A stretch of 10,268 bases of DNA from Gemmataceae bacterium (GCA_947474875.1 CANJKY010000051.1:1-10268); one strand, 5' to 3'; positions 1 through 7,020 are shown, counted from the first letter of the stretch. Numbers and translations are program-made. Notes: generated by a model from the letters alone, not told the origin.

Positions 1-788
1 AGAACCTGACGCTGAACGTCCCGCAGGACCGCATCGGCGACCGGCGGACGCTGCTGGCCGAATTCGACCGCTCGAAGCGGGCGGTGGACGAATCTGCGGG
101 GATGGACTCGCTCCGCGAGAAGGCGTTCTCGGTGCTGCTCGGCGGGGTGGGCGAGGCGTTCGACCTTGGCCGGGAAGACCCGCGGGTGGTCGGGCGGTAT
201 GACACCGAGCCGCTGTACGACGTGGCTAAGATCGACAAGAAGTGGAACAACCACAAGTTCTACACCGACAACGCCCGCACCCTGGGTAAGCTGCTGTTGC
301 TCGCCCGCCGGCTGGTGGAACGCGGCGCCGGGTTCGTGACCGTCACCACCAACTTCGTGTGGGACATGCACGCCGACGTGAACAACGCCACCATGACCGA
401 GGGCATGGGGTACATGGCGCCGGGGCTGGATCACGCGGTTTCGGCGTTCCTGGACGACGTGCGGGACCGCGGGATGGACGAGAAGATCCTGCTGGTGGCG
501 TGCGGGGAGATGGGCCGCACCCCGAAGATCAACAAGAACGGCGGGCGGGACCACTGGGGCGAGTTGGCCCCGCTTCTGCTCGCCGGCGGCGGGCTGAAAC
601 CGGGCCAGGTGATCGGCCAGAGCGACCGCGACGCCGGCCGGCCGAACTCCGAGCCGGTGCGGATCGGCAACTTGCTCAGCACCATCACGCACACCCTGTT
701 CGACGTGGGCAAGCTGCGAGTCACCCGCGGCGTCGCCCGCGAACTGCTGGCGATGGCTGACGCCGAGCCGATTTCGGGGTTGGGGTAG
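1..788 (+). CDS. DUF1501 family protein, 3' part (start lies outside the window)
   Basis: The reading frame is open from base 3 to the TAG at 786-788, giving 261 visible residues. The start lies upstream of the window; the GTG at 84 is only an internal codon, since family-like sequence (NLTLNVPQDR, LLAEFDR) continues before it. Recognisable DUF1501 features are the GFVTVTTN-FVWDMH stretch, the GEMGRTP motif (504-524) and the GRDHWG motif (about 543-560). The C-terminal end, ITHTLFDVGKLRVTRGVARELL, is also typical. DUF1501 proteins resemble the alkaline phosphatase/sulfatase fold and are numerous in planctomycetes, often encoded beside DUF1549/DUF1553 cytochrome-type proteins; that partner would be upstream and is not visible. 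The His and Asp residues in WDMH and GRDHW may bind metal by analogy with that superfamily. No substrate is known. It converges with glgB. Confidence 0.88.
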   Translation, partial: NLTLNVPQDRIGDRRTLLAEFDRSKRAVDESAGMDSLREKAFSVLLGGVGEAFDLGREDPRVVGRYDTEPLYDVAKIDKKWNNHKFYTDNARTLGKLLLLARRLVERGAGFVTVTTNFVWDMHADVNNATMTEGMGYMAPGLDHAVSAFLDDVRDRGMDEKILLVACGEMGRTPKINKNGGRDHWGELAPLLLAGGGLKPGQVIGQSDRDAGRPNSEPVRIGNLLSTITHTLFDVGKLRVTRGVARELLAMADAEPISGLG

Positions 789-795
789 GTCCCTT

Positions 796-901
796 CTTGT
801 AGGGCGGGCCGAAGCCACCCGTGAGGGTGGCGAGCCCCACCGCACCTCTGCTGACGGCGGGGCTCGCCACCCTCACGGGTGGCTTCGGCCCGCCCTACAA
901 G
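796..901. repeat. Perfect 43-bp inverted repeat between convergent genes, possible bidirectional terminator
   Basis: The left arm is 796-838 and the right arm 859-901. They are exact reverse complements around a 20-base loop (839-858). Each arm also folds on itself: GCCACCC-GTGA-GGGTGGC at 814-831 and the matching GCCACCC-TCAC-GGGTGGC at 866-883. The element starts 7 bases after the DUF1501 stop and ends one base before the last base of the glgB stop codon on the other strand, so it fills the gap between two convergent genes. It has no T-tract, so it is not a textbook intrinsic terminator, but such a long RNA stem could stop or stabilise transcripts from both sides. Its end resembles that of the element at 10214-10268, which suggests a dispersed repeat (REP- or MITE-like) rather than a one-off structure. 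Confidence 0.9.
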
Positions 902-902
902 G

Positions 903-2831
903 TCACACCACCTCGCCCTTCAGGTACAACCCCGCCAGCGGGGGCACCGTCAGCACCACCGAGTACGGGCGGCCGTGGCACGGCACCGCCTCCGCCTGCA
1001 CCCCGCCGTTGTTGCCCACGTTCCCGCCCCAGTACACGCCGGCGTCGGTGTTCAGCACCTCCCGCCAGTACCCCGGCCCCGGCACCCCCACCCGGTACCC
1101 GCTCCGCGGCACCGGGGTGAAGTTGAGCACGCACAGCACCCGGCTGTTACCCGTCTTCGGCTTTCGCAGGAACGTGTACACGCTGGCGTCGGCGTCGTCG
1201 GCGTCCACCCACTCGAACCCGTTGGGGTCAGTGTCCAGTTCGTGCAGGGCCGGCTCGGACCGATACAGACGGTTGAGGTCGCCGACTAATTGCATCATGC
1301 CGGCGTGCGGGGCGAACTGGAGCAGGTGCCAGTCGAGCTGGCCGTCGTGCCGCCACTCCTGCCGCTGGGCCAGCTCCGCGCCCATGAACAGCAGCTTCTT
1401 TCCACTCATGGCGAACAGGTAGGCGTACAGCGCCCGCAGGGTGGCGTACTTCTGCCACTCGTCCCCGCTCATCTTGTCCCACAGCGGGCCTTTGCCGTGA
1501 ACCACCTCGTCGTGCGACAGCGGCAGGACGAAGCTCTCCTGGAACGCGTACAGCATGCGGAAGGTGAGCTCGTTGTGGTGCCACTTGCGGTGCAGCGGGT
1601 TCCGCAGCGTGTACTTCAGGGTGTCGTGCATCCACCCCATGTCCCACTTGTACCCGAACCCCAGCCCGCCGATGTACGTCGGCTTCGACACCATCGGGTA
1701 CGACGTGCTCTCCTCGGCGAACGTCTGCACGTCCGGGAAGTGGCCGTACACCTCGGTGTTGAACCGCCGCAGGAAGTCGATGGCGTCCAGGTTCTCCCGC
1801 CCGCCGTACTTGTTCGGGATCCACTCGCCCTGCTTGCGGGAGTAATCGAGGTAGAGCATGGACGCGACGGCATCCACCCGCAGCCCGTCGATGTGGTACT
1901 TGTCCAGCCAGAACAGGGCGGACGAGATGAGGAAGCTCCGCACCTCGTGCCGGCCGTAGTTGAAGATGTAGCTGCCCCAGTCCGGGTGGTACCCCTGCCG
2001 CGGGTCGGCGTGCTCGTACAGGTGGGTGCCGTCGAAGTAGGCCAGGCCGTGCTCGTCGGTGGTGAAGTGGCTGGGCACCCAGTCCAGGATGACGCCGATG
2101 TCGTGCTGGTGCAGGGTGTCGATCAGGTACATCAGGTCTTGCGGGTTGCCGTACCGGCTGGTGGCGGCGAAGTACCCGGTCGTCTGATACCCCCACGACC
2201 CGTAGTACGGGTGCTCGGTGATCGGCAGTAACTCGACGTGTGTGAACCCAAGCTTCTTCACGTGCTCGGCCAGCTTCGGCGCCAGCTCGCGGTAGCTGTA
2301 CGAGTGGTGGGTGGTGGCGTGCCGCATCCACGACCCGACGTGCATCTCGTAGATGCTCACCGGGGCGTCGTGGGCGATCTTGGCCTTCCGCGTCTTCATC
2401 CAGTCGGCGTCGTTCCACTGGTAGTCCAGCTTCCACACCACTGAGGCCGTCTTCGGCGACACCTCGCAGTGGACGGCGAACGGGTCGGTCTTGTCCGCCG
2501 CGTACCCGTGGAACCGGCTGGCGACGTGGTACTTGTACACCTGCCCGACGTGATCGCCGGGGATGAACCCCTCCCACACCCCGGAGTGGCCGGTCATGCT
2601 CAGCGGGTTCGCCCCGCGGTCCCAGTTGTTGAACGCGCCGACGACCGACACATACTTGGCGGACGGCGCCCAGACCGTGAAGTGCGTACCGCCCGGCACC
2701 GGGTGGGCGCCGAACTTGTCGTACATTCGGACGTGGCTGCCCTCGTTGAACAGGTACAGGTCCTGTTCGCCTAACCAGGCGTTGGGGGTTGGTGAGGCGG
2801 GCGGGACGGCGGCGCGGGTGGCGGTGGTCAT
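903..2831 (-). CDS. glgB: 1,4-alpha-glucan (glycogen) branching enzyme
   Basis: GlgB cuts alpha-1,4-glucan chains and rejoins the piece in an alpha-1,6 bond during cytoplasmic glycogen synthesis. This copy has 642 residues, the size of the shorter GlgB form. A CBM48-type N-terminal domain covers roughly residues 35-130 (GGTHFTVWAPSAKYV, VGAFNNWD). The GH13 barrel follows: YEMHVGSW at 161-168, DWVPSHF at 250-256, GLRVDAVASM at 316-325 (nucleophile D320), FAEEST at 371-376 (acid/base E373) and LPLSHDEVVHGKG at 436-448 (D441). A C-terminal beta domain ends the protein. The ATG at 2831 was chosen because similarity to GlgB begins just after it; the frame stays open to 3167 but that extension is antisense to the next gene and unlike GlgB. 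No Shine-Dalgarno is visible; TACCCT lies 6 bases upstream. No other glg gene is in the window. Confidence 0.95.
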   Translation of the reverse strand: MTTATRAAVPPASPTPNAWLGEQDLYLFNEGSHVRMYDKFGAHPVPGGTHFTVWAPSAKYVSVVGAFNNWDRGANPLSMTGHSGVWEGFIPGDHVGQVYKYHVASRFHGYAADKTDPFAVHCEVSPKTASVVWKLDYQWNDADWMKTRKAKIAHDAPVSIYEMHVGSWMRHATTHHSYSYRELAPKLAEHVKKLGFTHVELLPITEHPYYGSWGYQTTGYFAATSRYGNPQDLMYLIDTLHQHDIGVILDWVPSHFTTDEHGLAYFDGTHLYEHADPRQGYHPDWGSYIFNYGRHEVRSFLISSALFWLDKYHIDGLRVDAVASMLYLDYSRKQGEWIPNKYGGRENLDAIDFLRRFNTEVYGHFPDVQTFAEESTSYPMVSKPTYIGGLGFGYKWDMGWMHDTLKYTLRNPLHRKWHHNELTFRMLYAFQESFVLPLSHDEVVHGKGPLWDKMSGDEWQKYATLRALYAYLFAMSGKKLLFMGAELAQRQEWRHDGQLDWHLLQFAPHAGMMQLVGDLNRLYRSEPALHELDTDPNGFEWVDADDADASVYTFLRKPKTGNSRVLCVLNFTPVPRSGYRVGVPGPGYWREVLNTDAGVYWGGNVGNNGGVQAEAVPCHGRPYSVVLTVPPLAGLYLKGEVV

Positions 2832-2938
2832 CCCGTCAGGGTACGCGACCGACGGCGTGGAGCTAGAACGGTTCGGGCGAGTTTGCCGGCGAACGGGCGT
2901 AGAGTGTAGCGGTTGGCGCGATCGCACCGGGGGAACGC
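2832..2938. promoter_or_regulatory. Divergent intergenic region with candidate -10 elements for glgB and the 2939 gene
   Basis: These 107 bases separate two divergent starts, so both promoters should lie here unless they are inside the genes. For glgB (minus strand) a TANNNT hexamer, TACCCT, occupies 2838-2843, only 6 bases before the ATG. For the plus-strand gene a TAGAGT hexamer is at 2900-2905, with a purine-rich ribosome site GGGGGA at 2929-2934. No convincing -35 hexamer was found for either. A weak dyad, GTTCG (2871-2875) and CGAAC (2890-2894), lies between them and could be an operator, but it is short. Confidence 0.3.
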
Positions 2939-3601
2939 ATGAACGAGAAGCAGTGGGCGGTCGAGAAGTGGGCCGCCCAGTACATGGTTCACACCCTGGG
3001 CGAACTCCGCTTTCCGCAGACCAAGAGCGGCCGTCGGAAACTGCGGCTGTACGCCTGTGGGTGTAGCCGGCGGGTGTGGGATTTGTTGCCCGACGTCCGG
3101 CTGAAGAAGGCTGTCGAGGTGGCGGAGCGGTTCGCCGACGGCTTGGCGGACAAGGCGGCGCTGGCAACGATCCACGAGCGGGTGCGTCCGCTGAACGCCG
3201 ACGGCTACTTCCCGAAACTGCCGATCCGGGCAGCCCGCGCCGTCTGCATGGCGATCGAAGCCTGCGGGGACAGCGCGTTCAACGCGGCGTTTGTGATGAC
3301 CGCCTTGCTGCCCACCCCGCTGGCGAAGGGCAAAGCCGGAGACAAACTGCTGTGCGACCTGCTGCGGTGCGTGTTCGGCAACCCGTTCCGCAAGCCGGAG
3401 TTTCCGAAGGACTGGCGGACCGAAACCGTGACGGCGCTGGCAACGGGGATCTACGAACTGCGGGCGTTCGACCGGCTGCCGATCCTGGCCGACGCGCTCG
3501 AAGAAGCCGGGTGCGACGACCCGGCGACGCTGACCCACCTGCGGGGCGACGGCCCGCACTGCCGCGGTTGCTGGGTACTAGATCTGGCGCTGGGGAAGTG
3601 A
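2939..3601 (+). CDS. Gemmataceae amplified-family protein of unknown function
   Basis: The protein has 220 residues, no signal peptide and no membrane segment. I recognise it as one of a protein family present in many copies in Gemmata-type genomes. Its hallmarks are RKLRLYACGCSRRVWDLL (33-50) with cysteines 40 and 42, KAVEVAERFADG (57-68), LLRCVFGNPFR (141-151) and IYELRAFDRLPILADALEEAG (171-191). The C-terminal end is GPHCRGCWVLDLALGK (205-220), with cysteines 208 and 211. The paired CxC and CxxC motifs could suggest metal binding, but the family has no known function that I can name. The N-terminal part before residue 30 appears specific to this copy. The ATG at 2939 has GGGGGA at 2929-2934 just upstream. 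It is divergent from glgB and converges on the HEAT-repeat gene with a 16-base gap. Confidence 0.8.
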   Translation: MNEKQWAVEKWAAQYMVHTLGELRFPQTKSGRRKLRLYACGCSRRVWDLLPDVRLKKAVEVAERFADGLADKAALATIHERVRPLNADGYFPKLPIRAARAVCMAIEACGDSAFNAAFVMTALLPTPLAKGKAGDKLLCDLLRCVFGNPFRKPEFPKDWRTETVTALATGIYELRAFDRLPILADALEEAGCDDPATLTHLRGDGPHCRGCWVLDLALGK

Positions 3602-3617
3602 CCGCTATATCTGGGGC

Positions 3618-4460
3618 TTACTTCTTCTCCCGCTTCTTGATGCTTTCGATCGCCGTTTGGGCAGCATATTGCAAGGCCACGGCTCCGGTAGGGCGGTCAT
3701 CTTTCGCCAGTTTCTCCAGGGCCGGGATTGCCTTACTGCTGCCGGTTTGCTCCAGGGCACAACAGGCGTTCGCCTTGATCCAGTTATTTTTCCGGGTCAG
3801 TGCTTCGATCAACTCGGCTTCCGCGATGCCCAGGTAGCCGAGCGCCCGCGCTGCGATCGACGCAAACTCGTCGTCTTTGCTCCGGAGCAGTTCGACCAAC
3901 GGGTCCTTCGCTCGCGGGTCTCCGGAGTTGCCGAGCGCCAATGCCGTTTCGGCGAGCATGTCGGGATGATCCTTCAGGCCGGTGAGCAGGGCGGGAACGT
4001 AGTCGTTGTGTGGACGGAGGAACGCCAGCCAGCACCCCCACAGGTAGTCGCCCTCCTTCAACTCGTGCAGGACCGCCTTCGGCTGGAGTGATGATTCGAC
4101 ATCCCGCTGGAGCTTGCGAAAATCGTCCCCGCCGGGTGGAGGATCCGCCAGGAACTTGAGTACGTTACTTGCTTGACGGCGACTGTGCCCCTCCCACAAC
4201 ACGCGGGCGGCGGCGAGTTTCTCGTGCGTGTCCCCTTCTGCCAACGCCTTCTTGTACTCGTTCTCGTCATCGCTGCTGAAACCGAAGTCCCCGAACCGGA
4301 GTTCCATAGGCAGGTTCATCCCTGGCTTGGAGAACCGGCCCAGTTTCCGTTCGGGCTTGGCCGCAGCCGGACCAGGTTTGGCCGGCTGCGCCGACAGCAA
4401 GCCGGCGATCGTGCCCAGGATGAGCATCACGCCGACGGTCATGCGGAACGAGATCGCCAT
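3618..4460 (-). CDS. Secreted HEAT-repeat protein
   Basis: The 280-residue protein begins with a signal-like segment (MAISFRMTVGVMLILGTIAGLLSAQ), then a Pro/Ala/Lys-rich stretch to about residue 45, so it is probably exported. From about residue 153 to 275 it shows HEAT or PBS-lyase-like alpha-helical repeats: VPALLTGLKDHPDMLAETAL, then GNSGDPRAKDPLVELLRS, then ARALGYLGIAEAELIEAL, then CCALEQTGSSKAIPALEKLA. These repeats generally serve as protein-binding scaffolds; no catalytic motif was seen. The ATG at 4460 has GGAG 6 bases upstream. It starts 24 bases after the stop of the DUF4129-like membrane protein gene on the same strand, which suggests co-transcription and perhaps a shared envelope role (inference). 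Confidence 0.85.
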   Translation of the reverse strand: MAISFRMTVGVMLILGTIAGLLSAQPAKPGPAAAKPERKLGRFSKPGMNLPMELRFGDFGFSSDDENEYKKALAEGDTHEKLAAARVLWEGHSRRQASNVLKFLADPPPGGDDFRKLQRDVESSLQPKAVLHELKEGDYLWGCWLAFLRPHNDYVPALLTGLKDHPDMLAETALALGNSGDPRAKDPLVELLRSKDDEFASIAARALGYLGIAEAELIEALTRKNNWIKANACCALEQTGSSKAIPALEKLAKDDRPTGAVALQYAAQTAIESIKKREKK

Positions 4461-4466
4461 GTCCGA

Positions 4467-4470
4467 CTCC
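4467..4470 (-). promoter_or_regulatory. Ribosome binding site of the HEAT-repeat gene
   Basis: On the minus strand GGAG lies 6 bases before the ATG at 4460, within the 24-base gap after the upstream gene's stop. This supports the chosen start and translation from a shared transcript. Confidence 0.6.
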
Positions 4471-4484
4471 GGATGCGCTTGTTC

Positions 4485-6404
4485 CTACTCAACCCCGGCT
4501 GGTTCGCCGACGCCTTCCAGCACCGCCCACAGTTTCGCCAGCCGCGGCTTGGCATCCTTCGGCAGGTCGGCCCGCGAGAACAGGGCGTGCGCGTACAGCG
4601 TCGCGGCGTCCGCCGCCGGCTTCTCCACCTTCGGGTACTCCTCGCTCAGCCGGGCGACGAACTCGCCGGGGGTCTCGTCCTTCGGCCGGCCGGCGTACCG
4701 GTCCCACGCCCAGGCGTCGAGGGCGGCGAACGTGTACTCGGCCAGCTCGCGGGCGGTCCGCTGTCGGGCGGTGCCGTCGGTGAACGGGTTGCTGAATGCG
4801 GCGAACGGCGGCGGACGTTCGATCGCTTCCTCCACCGGTTCGTCGTCCTCGATCGCTTCTCGCTTCGCCTTCGGCTTCTTGCCGAACAGCCCGCGGAGCC
4901 AGTCGAGTAGGCCCTTCGCCCAGCCGGTGAAGTTCGCCAGGTACTTGATGCCGAAGTATAGCAGCCCGCCGATTACCACCACCGCCAACACCACCCATAC
5001 CACCCACTTCAGCCCCTCGCCGAGCTTCTCCAGCGACTGCATGAACTGCGACGACGACTGCGTCTGCTTGTCATCGTTGCCGTCGCCTTCGTCCCCCTCG
5101 CCGTCCGCCTTGTCGCCGTCGCCGTCAGACTTGTCAGCGTTCCCCCGCTGGTCGTCCGGCTTGCGATTCGGGCCGTCCTTCTGGTCTTTCTGATCGTTCT
5201 GTTTTTCCCCGTCCTTCCCGCCGTTGCCCTTGTTCCCGTCGCCGTTCTTGTCGCCCTGCTGCTTGCCCTGGCTGCCGCCCTGCTTCCCCTGCTTGTCCCC
5301 GGACCCGGATTGCTTCTGCCCCTCGCCCTTGCCGCCTTCCTTCCCGCCCTTCGCGTTCCGCTGGCCGTCGCCGGCCTCCTTCCGCTGCCCGGCGGCGCCG
5401 TCGCCCTTGCCGGCCGAGTTGTCCTTCACCTGGGCGTACTTGCTCGCCTGGCGGTCCTTCTTCCCGCCCTTCTGGAAGCTGAAGATGGGCGTCTCGGTGT
5501 GCGGCCGCGGGAGCAGCGCCCCGACCGCCAGGAACGCCACGATCAGCACCCCGCCGATGCCCAGCCACGCCGCCGTCATCGCCGTCGGGATGCTCGCCTT
5601 GCGGTCCTCCAGGTACCGCCGCAGGCCCATGAGGGTGGTGGTCATGAGCAGGCCGAGTGCGCTGCCGACGTACACCGCCATCTGCCAGAAGGTGGACGAC
5701 CGACGGGCGGCGTCCTCGGCCGGGATGACCGCCTGACCCAGGCCGAACAGCGGGATGGCCGCCAGCGCGAAGTACAGCACCCACACCCCCGGCGTGTGCG
5801 GCTTGTTCTTCCGCCACTCGCGGTACTTCTGGAACCGCTGCCACCAGCCGATCGGCCCGGTGTCCGGCAGGTCGTACTTGGATTTGCGGCGGCGTATCTT
5901 CGTTTCACCGGCCGAGCGATCCGGGTCGTACTCGGTGTCGTCCTCGGCGGCGGTGGTGGCCTTCGTGCCGTCGAACCCGGCGGCGGCCAGCACCCCGCGG
6001 CCGGACGCCTTGCGGCCCTCCTCCAGGTGGGTGCAGTCCCAGGTGAGCTTGTGCGCCGACCACCACACGAGGGCCATCAGCCCGATGTTGATGACCGGGC
6101 CGATCGCCTTGAACAGCGGCGTCTTGTACTCGACGAACGCCATCATGGCGACGAAGCAGGCAGCACCGAGCAGGATGCCGTAAATGATGGCTTTCTTCGA
6201 GCCGTCGCGGATGCTGATGCGGGCGACGAGGACGGTGGCGAACACGAAGAAGAAGAACGTGTATTGCAGCCGCCCCTCGAACCGCCCGCCCTGCAACACC
6301 TCGATGAGGAAGAACACCAGGCTGCCGACCATGAGCATCACCAGCACCGGGGCGATGACCACCGAGGCGATGTCGATGAGCGGCAGCTTGCGGTCGTCGG
6401 CCAC
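4485..6404 (-). CDS. Multi-spanning membrane protein with low-complexity linker and C-terminal DUF4129-like domain
   Basis: With the GTG start at 6404 the protein has 639 residues. Hydrophobic segments are at about 14-36, 47-62, 72-90, 99-116, 206-225, 239-258, 278-297 and 465-488, so it is an inner-membrane protein. A charged cytoplasmic-type loop occupies about 120-205. A Gly/Lys/Asp/Gln-rich low-complexity linker of about 138 residues (313-450) follows the seventh segment. The C-terminal 110 residues (TARELAEYTFAALDAWAWDR, TPGEFVARLSEEYP) look like DUF4129, a domain often found at the end of TgpA-type transglutaminase proteins or next to MoxR/DUF58 genes; no transglutaminase domain is present here. 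The frame stays open to a TTG at 6542, but GGAG at 6413-6416, 8 bases before the GTG, favours the shorter form, whose first residues (VADDRKLPLIDIASVVIAP) lead straight into the first membrane segment. Confidence 0.82.
   Translation of the reverse strand: MADDRKLPLIDIASVVIAPVLVMLMVGSLVFFLIEVLQGGRFEGRLQYTFFFFVFATVLVARISIRDGSKKAIIYGILLGAACFVAMMAFVEYKTPLFKAIGPVINIGLMALVWWSAHKLTWDCTHLEEGRKASGRGVLAAAGFDGTKATTAAEDDTEYDPDRSAGETKIRRRKSKYDLPDTGPIGWWQRFQKYREWRKNKPHTPGVWVLYFALAAIPLFGLGQAVIPAEDAARRSSTFWQMAVYVGSALGLLMTTTLMGLRRYLEDRKASIPTAMTAAWLGIGGVLIVAFLAVGALLPRPHTETPIFSFQKGGKKDRQASKYAQVKDNSAGKGDGAAGQRKEAGDGQRNAKGGKEGGKGEGQKQSGSGDKQGKQGGSQGKQQGDKNGDGNKGNGGKDGEKQNDQKDQKDGPNRKPDDQRGNADKSDGDGDKADGEGDEGDGNDDKQTQSSSQFMQSLEKLGEGLKWVVWVVLAVVVIGGLLYFGIKYLANFTGWAKGLLDWLRGLFGKKPKAKREAIEDDEPVEEAIERPPPFAAFSNPFTDGTARQRTARELAEYTFAALDAWAWDRYAGRPKDETPGEFVARLSEEYPKVEKPAADAATLYAHALFSRADLPKDAKPRLAKLWAVLEGVGEPAGVE
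5055..5468 (-). other. Low-complexity linker-coding region (Gly/Lys/Asp/Gln-rich)
   Basis: This stretch encodes residues about 313-450 of the membrane protein. It is composed almost only of G, K, D, Q, N, E and S, without hydrophobic residues, so it is expected to be disordered. The reading frame is uninterrupted, and the coding sequence is made of degenerate short units (GGKEGGKGEG, QGKQGGSQGKQQG, KSDGDGDKADGEGDEGDG), consistent with growth by local duplication. The basic half comes first and the acidic half last. Confidence 0.8.
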
Positions 6405-6412
6405 GGCGTAGT

Positions 6413-6416
6413 CTCC
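6413..6416 (-). promoter_or_regulatory. Ribosome binding site fixing the GTG start at 6404
   Basis: On the minus strand GGAG lies 8 bases before GTG (6402-6404). It is the only well-placed site for this gene and decides against the TTG at 6542. Confidence 0.6.
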
Positions 6417-6514
6417 GGTGCGGAACACGACTACTGTACCGCCAAGCCGGGGCGGATGCACGCCGGCGGTGTCGCCGGCTCGGACAGCAGCCGAGTAACA
6501 TTCGACTGTGAGAA

Positions 6515-6554
6515 TTGACTCACGAATCGTCGGCACGGCCAATGCGTCTATAAC
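6515..6554 (+). promoter_or_regulatory. Candidate promoter elements upstream of the small secreted protein
   Basis: This is the most AT-rich part of the 222-base gap between divergent genes (6405-6626). A TTGACT hexamer is at 6515-6520 and a TATAAC hexamer at 6549-6554. The 28-base spacing is too long for them to act as one sigma-70 promoter, so at most one is functional, most likely TATAAC as a -10 box. No clear promoter for the minus-strand gene was found in the same gap. Confidence 0.25.
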
Positions 6555-6570
6555 GGCTTCAAGTGGTCGG

Positions 6571-6595
6571 GGCGACCCGCAGAGTCGCGGGTGCC
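6571..6595 (+). promoter_or_regulatory. Leader hairpin followed by TTT, possible attenuator
   Basis: GGC (6571-6573) and ACCCGC (6575-6580) pair with GCGGGT (6587-6592) and GCC (6593-6595), giving a 9-bp stem with one bulged G and a 6-base loop. TTT follows directly at 6596-6598. It lies in the probable leader of the gene starting at 6627. A competing 5-bp stem, GCGAC (6572-6576) with GTCGC (6584-6588), overlaps it. The T-run is short, so terminator activity is uncertain. Confidence 0.35.
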
Positions 6596-6613
6596 TTTCC
6601 TTCCGGCCACACC

Positions 6614-6620
6614 AGGGGGA
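6614..6620 (+). promoter_or_regulatory. Ribosome binding site fixing the ATG at 6627
   Basis: AGGGGGA lies 6 bases before the ATG at 6627. It decides against the in-frame GTG at 6591, which has no such site and would put 12 residues ahead of the signal peptide. Confidence 0.65.
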
Positions 6621-6626
6621 CTGACG

Positions 6627-7013
6627 ATGCGTACGCTACTCGCGATCGGGCTGGTCGGACTGTTGGCCGGGTTCGCCGGGGCGGCGGACAAGAAGAACGA
6701 CCCGACCGGCACCTGGAAGTGGACGGTCGAGCGGAACAACATGAAGATGGAGCAGACGCTGAAGCTGAAACTGGACGGCGACAAGCTGACCGGGGCGATG
6801 GTCGGGCGGAACAACATGGAAACCGCCATCGGCGACGGCACCTTCAAGGACGGCGAGGTGTCGTTCACCATCACCCGCGAGCGGCAGGGGAACAAGACGG
6901 TGACCAAGTACAAGGGGAAGGTAGACGGCGACACCCTGAAGATGACCAGCGAGACCGAGGTGAACGGGCAAGCCCGCAAGACGGAGATCGAGGCGAAGAA
7001 AGCGGACAAGTGA
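6627..7013 (+). CDS. Small secreted beta-strand-rich protein of unknown function
   Basis: The 128-residue protein starts with a clear signal peptide (MRTLLAIGLVGLLAGFAGAA, 1-20), with likely cleavage after A20, so the mature protein of about 108 residues is exported. The mature part is rich in alternating strand patterns: GTWKWTVER (28-36), EQTLKLKLDGDKLTGAMV (42-59), GTFKDGEVSFTITRER (71-86) and TVTKYKGKVDGDTLKMTSE (91-109). The DGDKLTG and DGDTLKM turns repeat, as do two RNNM segments (36-39 and 61-64). This suggests a small beta-barrel or lipocalin-like fold common among short planctomycete secreted proteins. I cannot assign a named family with certainty; planctomycete paralogous families such as TIGR03066/TIGR03067 are the closest kind of protein I know. 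It is rich in lysine and has no cysteine. Confidence 0.8.
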   Translation: MRTLLAIGLVGLLAGFAGAADKKNDPTGTWKWTVERNNMKMEQTLKLKLDGDKLTGAMVGRNNMETAIGDGTFKDGEVSFTITRERQGNKTVTKYKGKVDGDTLKMTSETEVNGQARKTEIEAKKADK

Positions 7014-7020
7014 CGCCAGC

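Noticed and set aside
2832..3167. Upstream extension of the glgB frame on the minus strand (112 extra residues)
   Set aside because: It is Arg/Pro/Ser-rich, unlike GlgB, and runs antisense through the gene starting at 2939. GlgB similarity begins just after the ATG at 2831.
2828..3559. 243-residue open frame on the minus strand
   Set aside because: It is antisense to the family-recognised gene at 2939-3601, its composition is that of a GC-rich shadow frame, and no domain is visible.
5310..6518. 402-residue open frame on the plus strand
   Set aside because: It is antisense to the membrane protein gene. Its long runs of R, A, G, H and E reflect the GC-biased complement, with no domain or ribosome site.
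6405..6542. 46-residue N-terminal extension of the membrane protein from a TTG
   Set aside because: TTG is a rare start and lacks a ribosome site, whereas GTG at 6404 has GGAG at 8 bases and leads directly into the first membrane segment. A longer form cannot be fully excluded.
6515..6554. TTGACT and TATAAC as a single sigma-70 promoter
   Set aside because: The 28-base spacer is far beyond the usual 16-18, so they cannot be read as one promoter.
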